From contig CM055873.1 of the NCBI GenBank assembly GCA_029582165.1, forward strand, positions 40,718,795 to 40,782,794: a stretch of DNA of 64,000 nt, read 5' to 3'. Numbering within the stretch: the stretch's first letter is position 1; each line of letters opens with the position of its first letter. The notes under the pieces are model-generated. The model had not been told where the DNA came from. It saw only the letters and a program-made list of their open reading frames with translations, and ran no database searches. The position numbers and the translations under genes are program-made. Positions 57,065 through 64,000 of the stretch are shown here, piece by piece. Source of the DNA: Portulaca oleracea. Taxonomy: Eukaryota; Streptophyta; Magnoliopsida; Caryophyllales; Portulacaceae.

Positions 57065-59780
57065 ATGTAGGTTCCACTAAAGGAATTTTGTGGAGATAGT
57101 GTAGACTATTCGAATCATTTTGTTACGAAAGAGTCGTTTGATTCCCTTGATATTGTCCATGAATGGGCGGATGAAATTGTAAGGTGAATGAGATTCTGAT
57201 TTGTGAGAGCTTCGCATAAGAAAAAGACTCCGGACGGTCCAATAAGGGTATATTTGAGATGTTGGCGTTAGGTACCGTGGGAAGTGGATACGTTGGACTG
57301 CGACACTCTGCTAGATACTAAGATGAAGTCCTGCCACACCCGTTCGTCATTGTAGCGTGGTCTCGCTTGGAAGAACGATGGTGCGTCCAAGCCTATGGGG
57401 TAGATATGGGGATGCATAACCACCCGTTCATTCTGTATGAGGAGGGGCACTAGCCAAGACACCCTTTGATAGCCGATATGAAAGAGCACGCTCGGGAAAT
57501 GACTGACATTGGATGTACTCCTGCTACAATACGCACATCATTGAAGCAGAATTTCCCGGATTCTAAAGTGAATGTTGTACAAATTTACAACGAGAGATAC
57601 AGAGTGTAGACGGATGAGATGGAGGGTAGGACACACGTGCTACATTGTCTCTACTTGGAAAATGAGCACGGGTACTTGTCCTGGATCAACATTGATGATG
57701 ATGACAATCTACGAAAAATGTTTATGTGCAACCCCTTTTCGTTGAAGTTGCTCCGTACATATCCATATGTTATGCTCATTGACACTACATATAAGACGAA
57801 CAAGTAGAAGTGGCATTTTTACGAGATAGTTGGGGTCACTCCTGCAAACCGTAACTTTCTTGTTGTGTACTCAATAATGATAGACAAGTGGAAGGAGTCA
57901 TATGAATGGGTTCTGGAACAATTGCAGGATTATTGGGTCCTGGTGTGACACCAAACATTTTATTACTAATCGGGAAGAATGGTTGTCATGGGCTATAGGT
58001 CGAGTATATCCTGGTGCTTCTCACCTATTATAGCTCTAGCATATAGGAAATGATGTGGAAAATAAAGTGAATTCTCTGACATGAGGGAAGAAGAATGGAG
58101 AAGGGTCCTACTTTAGAAAGTTCCGGTGGAACCGCATCATATGTGCAGGACACTTGAGGAGTTCGAAATGAGTTGGAGGAAACTGGTGGAACATTGGATT
58201 TGGAAAAACTCAAGGGTTGTCAATTACTTGACTAGTACCTAGATGAAGTACAAGGAGGAGTTTGTTTGTGCATTCCCCGATGAAGTCCTTAACATGGGAA
58301 ACACTAGGACTTTTAGAGTTGAGAGCCAACACTCATCGTTCATGTACTATCTTGGTAGTGGTAGAGGGTCGTTTGATCAGTTGTGGAGGAGGGGCCATCA
58401 ATAGATTGATAACCATCAAGCTGAGATTAAGTAGGCACTTGAGCAGTCCAAAAGTGCACATTCAGTTATGAGGAAAGTTGGAATGTTCAAACATCTTCAT
58501 GGGAATGTATCTCACAATGTGACCAACCTAATTAACAAAGAGTACAGTCGTATACTGGGTATGAGTGCAAGTGTGGACCATTTGTGTGATCGTTGGCTGT
58601 GGAAAACATATTACCTTCTATTTTCTTGTATTCTGAAGAACCTCCATTTGGAATGATCTGAGTTGCATGTGTCTAGTATTCACAAGTTTCGGAGCCAAGT
58701 TGAAGTCACTGATCATTGTGATCAACCTGATATGGTTGCTGATCCATTATCCTATTATATGTCTTACTTTGATTCACTTGTGGACAAGGCCAGATATAAT
58801 GATTCGACCATCATACGACACTTGTCTCGAGTCCTAAATAATGAGCTGCATCCCAATACAACCCACATCCCTGATCCTGAGAGTAATCCCCTACGTATAG
58901 GAAGACCCAACACCGGGAAGTCTACTCAAGATAACCAAGTGTGTATGAGTATGGTAGTGGAAGGAGTCAGGACAATAAGTCTAGTACGAGCTATGAGAGA
59001 ATAAAATCGAGTTCTTTGTCTGTTGGAATGGGCAACAGCTTCAACATAGATGGTATGTTTTTTCTGTAGTTGTTATCATAATTAATTCAAATACGTATTG
59101 ATGTTACACTGGCGTATTCATTTTCCGCGCAATGAACCAATGAATAAGTACATGTCCATTTTCATAGCCTGAGGATGTCCCAGATGTCATAGTTCCATAT
59201 ATCACTGACTGGAAGGATGTTGAATCTGATGACAATTGTTCATTTTGAGCGATTGCCGAGGCAAGTTTTGGGGTTGAGGAAATCTGACCACTAGCTAGAA
59301 AAATAATGGTGAACGAAATTGAGGCGCATGTGCCATGCTATATGGCTGCATAAGGATACCAACAAGGCCAACAGGAAGCGGTGCAAAGGATTGGTGGTCA
59401 CATGCGGGGATCAACTCCTTGCAATCAATGGATGGAGACACCCTCAAATTTGTTTCCGACCGCTACCTTGTAGAACTTCGTGATTCTCAACCTCTCAACT
59501 TTTACAGGTCCTGGTCGAAAGCATAACAAAGGCGTGTGCTTTAATTTTCCCACTAAGGGTATGTTGTGGTATCAGGGGTTCCGAATGTGTGATCGGTATT
59601 GCGCATGTCAGCAAGGATTGTTATGTTCTTGTACATTTATAAGACGAATGCCCTATGCCACCGCTGGATTTTAGATGGGCAAATGATAGACACTCGTTTG
59701 TTGTTAGATGGGAGGATCAATTTGCTTATCGTTTTCCTATATGGCATAGTCGTACGAAAATTCGTAGATAGAGTATAGTT
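57065..59780 (+). pseudogene. Decayed Mutator-like transposase with OTU-like C-terminus
   Basis: Conceptual translation with several stops and frame changes gives, in order: an N-terminal FAR1/MULE-type part (SFDSLDIVHEWADEIV, then about 57490 MTDIGCTPATIRTSLKQNFP); the MULE transposase core (YPYVMLIDTTYKTNK followed by HFYEIVGVTPANRNF and WKESYEWVLEQLQDYW, about 57760-57940), including the Asp of the DDE motif; and a later part with RTFRVESQHSSFMYYLGSG (about 58310) and HNVTNLINKEYSRILGMS. An OTU-type peptidase segment follows (DVESDDNCSF with the expected Asp and Cys at about 59215-59245). Plants have MULEs with this transposase plus OTU layout. In-frame stops (for example right after DDNCSF) make it non-functional. 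Element ends were not found. Confidence 0.7.
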
Positions 59781-60049
59781 CAAGTAAACTCTGGTGTGAG
59801 CTTTTGTATTAGTATCTGTATGAATATTGATCTGTATTCGGTAAATTTATTTCTCACGTGATTTTGATTGAAGTGACTAACAAAAGTTAATATCGAACGA
59901 AGTCAGCCACATTATAAAGTCGACAATTGTCTAGAAAATAAAGTCAACAACATCATCATAAAGCTCAACTGGCATACATAAATAAAGTTCAAATTGTAAA
60001 TATAATTTAGTCCAATCCCAAAAAAAAAGAAGAAAAAACATCCAAGAAG

Positions 60050-61600
60050 TCATTGGTCATCGTTTGCACTAGCCCAATGTGGGACCTCGATATGAATGTG
60101 CTCGCACCACCTCTGCAATAAATCAACCATATCATCATACAACTCGATCGATAAATGACAATTATCTCTAGGCATGTTCAACAACGACATCGCACGTCTT
60201 GGCCACTCATGGGCCCTCTGAAACATAAAACATACAGTCAAGAGTCTGGTATAAAAATAATTATCATAAATGTGCAAAATTGAAAATGAAACACACAAAC
60301 TCTGCCGAGGTAGGATCATCAACAGTGGAATGTGGTGGGAGGTCACTACTAATCAGGTAAGGGTGCAGCACCTTGCAATACCAAGTACTGTAATAAGGTT
60401 CTATATCCCACTAGTTCTGGTGTCATCCTATGACTTCCTCTGGTAGTTGATGCATGAAAGGAAACTTGTCCCACGGTAAGTCAACCGAGGAGTCTGCAAA
60501 CGTTAATATATATGTGCCAGTCGCTAGTCAAGATTTCCTGGCAGGTGCGTTTGGTGCCAGGGATGTGTTGCACATATCCCAACTACTAGACAGTACGATC
60601 TGACATGTATAACTACGTAACATCAAAAGTGTGAATTCAACCCATGTACTTCCTCCGATGACATTGACTGTTGGTGTAGGTTTATATGGACATCATACGA
60701 CCTGCTGCTCCACGAGTCCGTCAATCAGGCGCCTAATGCTCCTGAGGTGTTCTAGCGAACACGACTCGCACCTAACATGCCACATGGACGCCCGAGTACC
60801 ATCTACGTGTTGTAGGGGTGTGACCTAAACTAGGGGGAAATACCCGGTGATCCACGCTTGGAATAACGTCAAACAACCCCCAATCTTACCAATGTTAGCC
60901 CTACTTGCCGCACCCAACTGTCGATACTGGTACGCCAACATCACTGTAACCCATGCAACTGAGTCAACATTCTTAGTGCTCCTGAATGCATGGGGACGTA
61001 CCCTATCCCTTGACTGCTCGACCAATAGGGTGTTACCTAGGAGGCTCAAGTACCACACTTGTATCTAGACAGGTCTCAGATACTGAGAGGTATATATCCT
61101 CCTCAATGCACTATCCAATATGTCTCCCTTATCATATACTTTTCTATTGTGCTCCTTCTCCATTGGAAAAGAAAACAGGGTCGCGACATAGTTGTTAATC
61201 ATGTTTCGACCAGGACATGGAGCAACGTCTCATCGATTAGGAGACCCAAAATTTGCTACATATCGTGGATCATGATGGTCATTTCACCGAAAGGAAGGTG
61301 AAATGAGTTTGTGTCAGGCTGCCACCTCTCTATGAAAGTTGCGATTAATGGATGATCTATGTGATCGAACATGAGGTCCTCGACACCCTAGTAGGGAGTT
61401 GCGATGGATCATATCCATAGTAGCAGAACGTATTTGACGAGTGATCTCTCGTACCTACCTAAGTGTCTTCTTCCTCATGAAGCACTCAATCACCTTAGGC
61501 ACACGCTCTTGGCCCTCCCATATAAGTTGAGGAATATGTCCCCTGTAGCTCGGTATAACGAGAGATTGTTTAGGCTCGGTTTTGAGCCTAAATGCATCCT
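60050..61600 (-). pseudogene. Decayed plant-mobile-domain (PMD, MAIN-like) gene
   Basis: On the minus strand, from about 61360: DHIDHPLIATFIERWQPDT and FHLPFGEMTIMIHDM, then LGLLIDETL. Further on, QVWYLSLLGNTLLVEQSRDR and VDSVAWVTVMLAYQYRQLGA, then IGKIGGCLTLFQAWITGYFP (about 61060-60830). These follow the order of the plant mobile domain found in MAIN/MAIL proteins, often annotated as phosphatase 7 long-form homologue. A tail at about 60210-60050 (RAHEWPRRAMSLLNMPRDNC) fits the end of such proteins. Stop codons and a missing intact start show decay. It runs convergent to the MULE transposase 0.3 kb away, as a second gene of the same element might. Confidence 0.68.
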
Positions 61601-63303
61601 TTTCCCTTGGCATTTTCCTCGATTCCCGGTGTAAATATTAGTGTTATTATGGTTATTTCCTTCCTTTATAGGTTTCTCAGCTATTTATGTACGTGTGGAG
61701 GAAAAGTGAGCAAAACGAGGCCCAACCGGGCCCATCTATAAAAGAGTTGGGACCCCTATGCAAATTCGAAGAAAACCCGAGCCTTGATCCCGGAGAAAAC
61801 CAAAAAGACAAAAGTTACTAATAGGGGCGTCAAGGCTGTGACCCCCTTCACGCCATTGGCTGCTAAAAGAGAGGGAAAAAAAAGGCTCAAGGCAGAACAG
61901 GGGTCACGGCTATGACACCATCCCTCACGGTCGTGACCCCCAAGTAGAATCTAGGCAGAAAGCCCCTCACGACCGTGACGTTCCTGTATCACGCTTGTGA
62001 GGGTAGCGGAGGTCTCCAACACATTCTAGGCTTCACGGTCGAGACACACATTGTCACGACCATGACACTCAGAGGGACCCCCGATCCAGAAGACCTATCA
62101 CGGCCGTGACCCGTCCGTGAGGTAGGCGAAGCAGGTAAAGATCTTCAGGAAATTCCAAGCGTCATGGTCGTAACACTTGGTTGTCACGCCCGTGACACCC
62201 CAGTATGTCGTCTTATTTTCAGGGCAAAACGCCTTCTTTTCCCTGAAGTATATAATGTAAACTTTGAGATTTTCAAAGGGAGATTTTTCATTATTAGTCT
62301 TTAGTCTTTAGTTTTAGGTTTCAACTTTTATATTAGAGTTTTTGTTAGGATTTAATTAGGTTTTAATTCTTTGCAATTAGATTAGGGTTTATCTTTGTAT
62401 TGAATCTTTCTTTATTGTTCTCTTTATCTTTGAAGCATTAAATTAGCATCAATTTTGAGTAAGTTCTTCTTCCCTTTTACTTCCAGCATTCAATTAGTAT
62501 TTACTTGTCTGATTATCTCGTTCATGGTCTTAATTAGTTTTATTAGTGTCGTTATGCAAATTCTTCATTGTTCTACTAGAATCCCTTTGAACTCTGCTTT
62601 GATTGTCGAATTAGTCTTAGTCTTAATTATGTGTTACTAGTTCCTCTAGGGTTAAGGGGTAATTAGGGCCCCTAATGGGGATTAGAATCGGATTAGTGGG
62701 ACTAGGGTGATTAATGAGGTAATCGAGTGTTCCTCCCCGTGTTTCCACTCAATGTTGGAGGATTTTGGTGCCGAGAGGTTATAAATCCTCTCCCAAACAT
62801 TGAGTTGGGAATCTAGGGCAGAGTAATTAGTTCCTGATCCACTCAAGAGAGGGATCTTGGAACCGATTAGTCAGGATTGCGTTCGAATACTATCAAGGTT
62901 CTTCATATGCAAGGGTACGGTTAGGTTATCCATGCAATCCTCACACTTCATATCCGAATTTTGATCATTCCTAAAACTATGAAATCCATGCTTAGGTTAG
63001 GTTGAGTGATCTCGGATGATTCTGTAGATTGTTTAGCACGTCTTACAATGCCTCTTCATTAGATGTCGATATTCTTGGTGTCGGGAGGTTATAGAGTATC
63101 TTTCAACATCAAATTGAAGGGTTATGGATGGATTAATTGGACACTAATTTACAGTGGCTTGAGATTAGTGTTTGATTAGCAGAATTAAGCGAATCATGCT
63201 ATCTAGAAATCGTCCTTATAGGAGTAGTGGTGGAATCTGGATAATAAGCATCGAATCCTAACTCTAGAGAGAGGGATTTGATGCTAATCCATTTGCTTAA
63301 TTC
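61560..63303 (+). mobile_element. LTR-like region B (Tat/Athila-like)
   Basis: It has the same layout as LTR region A: a GAGCAAAACGAGGCCCAACC segment, a GC-rich array of CACGACCGTGAC palindromes (61840-62200), a TATA-like GAAGTATATAATGTAAAC (about 62244), then a long T-rich leader and unique sequence. Boundaries are inferred. A 61-codon open frame at 62455 has no domain. No gag or pol seen. Confidence 0.4.
61840..62200. repeat. Array of CACGACCGTGAC-type palindromes
   Basis: At least ten variants of TCACGGTCGTGACC, TCACGACCGTGACG and TCACGGCCGTGACC occur in both orientations within 360 bp, upstream of a TATA-like box. Confidence 0.75.
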
Positions 63304-64000
63304 TGATACGCCGCAAGTGCACGGGTGCTCGTGTAGCAAGTATCAAGGTCGATCCCACAGGGACTTTGCTACTACGCACCAAACTAGCCTCCTAGGTGAT
63401 TGCTAAACCGGTCGGGTTTTGTTTTAGATCAAACTAATTCTATTGCTATTCACTACTAAAGGCAAATAAACAAATATTCACACAATTCACAAGATGAAAT
63501 CAATATAAGAAAGACTTCAGGGGATAAAACCTAAGTAACTCTATGAATCAAACAAGTGGATTGAACATGTATGTCACGAATTTGGTACATTCTAGGGTCG
63601 ATAATCGCATAAATTCTTCCGTAGCGAGCTTTTGGCAATGAAGCCGATTGCTTAGTAAAGTTGATCTTTTGGACTCTTTATTGTGTCAATTTTATCTAAG
63701 TTAAATAACAAATTATCCAATGACTCCTAGTTACAAAGTATTCTATCTCTAGTTCACTTCATAAACCAGTTTAACCCTAAGGGTTCCGATTATCGAATTT
63801 CTCCGTTCGGTACTTCATTCAACAATCTAAATCCATGCTAATGGTGATCAAGCAAAAGCAATGACATACAAAATCAAAGGATAAATAAAATGTATTCAAA
63901 CTAGATTAACAAACTTGTTCAACCCAACAATACTCAATCCATAAGAGAAACTAATAAGGGATTATCCCCCAAACTAAACGAAACTACTCACTATTCATGT
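63304..64000 (-). mobile_element. LTR edge of a Ty3/gypsy-like element, cut by the window end
   Basis: On the minus strand the stretch ends with AAGTCCCTGTGGGATCGACC, then CTTGATACTTGCTACACGAG and GTGCACTTGCGGCGTATCA. This tract is typical of the 3' end of Tat/Athila-type LTRs. The plus-strand edge TGATACGCC (63304) would be the LTR end. The rest of the element lies beyond the window. Confidence 0.5.

Noticed and set aside
54640..63303. LTR regions A and B as the two LTRs of one element around the MULE
   Set aside because: They share layout but not alignable sequence over most of their length, and no gag or pol lies between them.

Overview
The window is nuclear DNA from a higher plant, most likely a eudicot. 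It is AT-rich, its genes have several exons with GT-AG introns, and the intergenic space is packed with plant transposons: a Cassandra-type LTR carrying 5S-like sequence, Stowaway, Harbinger, hAT and Mutator MITEs, LINE remnants and LTR-retrotransposon pieces. I cannot name the species. No rRNA or tRNA gene, CRISPR array or bacterial operon was seen.

Five protein-coding genes could be assembled exon by exon, each with an open frame across every junction. (1) A plus-strand PIP5K-type lipid kinase with N-terminal MORN repeats (8146-12654, 8 exons, 810 aa). (2-4) Three tandem minus-strand paralogues encoding two-B3-domain, REM-like DNA-binding proteins (17617-20377, 24147-27369, 29202-31801; 495, 528 and 474 aa). 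(5) A minus-strand gene for a calponin-homology (CH) domain protein with a long acidic middle and a C-terminal hydrophobic segment (36219-41652, 8 exons, 749 aa).

Layout. 1-7.6 kb is transposon-rich: a Cassandra-like LTR, hAT and Harbinger MITEs, a 2.7 kb Mutator-like element with 79-bp inverted ends and a perfect 9-bp target duplication, and LINE remnants. 8-13 kb is the PIP5K gene. 17.6-31.8 kb is the B3 cluster, with MITEs and a LINE remnant between copies. 31.8-36.2 kb holds Harbinger MITEs, a copia-like LTR and LINE debris. 36.2-41.7 kb is the CH gene. The 5' part of that gene (exon 1, part of intron 1 and upstream DNA, about 40.5-43.3 kb) is duplicated in direct orientation at about 45.8-51.7 kb. 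Transposons present in only one of the two copies give natural empty sites. 52-64 kb is retrotransposon and MULE territory: Tat/Athila-like LTR regions, a decayed Mutator transposase with an OTU-like tail, and a convergent decayed plant-mobile-domain gene.

The genes do not form a pathway. PIP5K makes PtdIns(4,5)P2 in membranes, the B3 proteins are expected in the nucleus, and the CH protein is probably cytoskeletal and membrane-associated. The most notable signals are the B3 array with its changing number of acidic exons, a uORF that overlaps the PIP5K start codon, the exon-1 duplication with dated insertions, the 3.2-5.9 kb MULE filled with TGATCA-type motifs, and the MULE plus plant-mobile-domain pair beside arrays of short palindromes.
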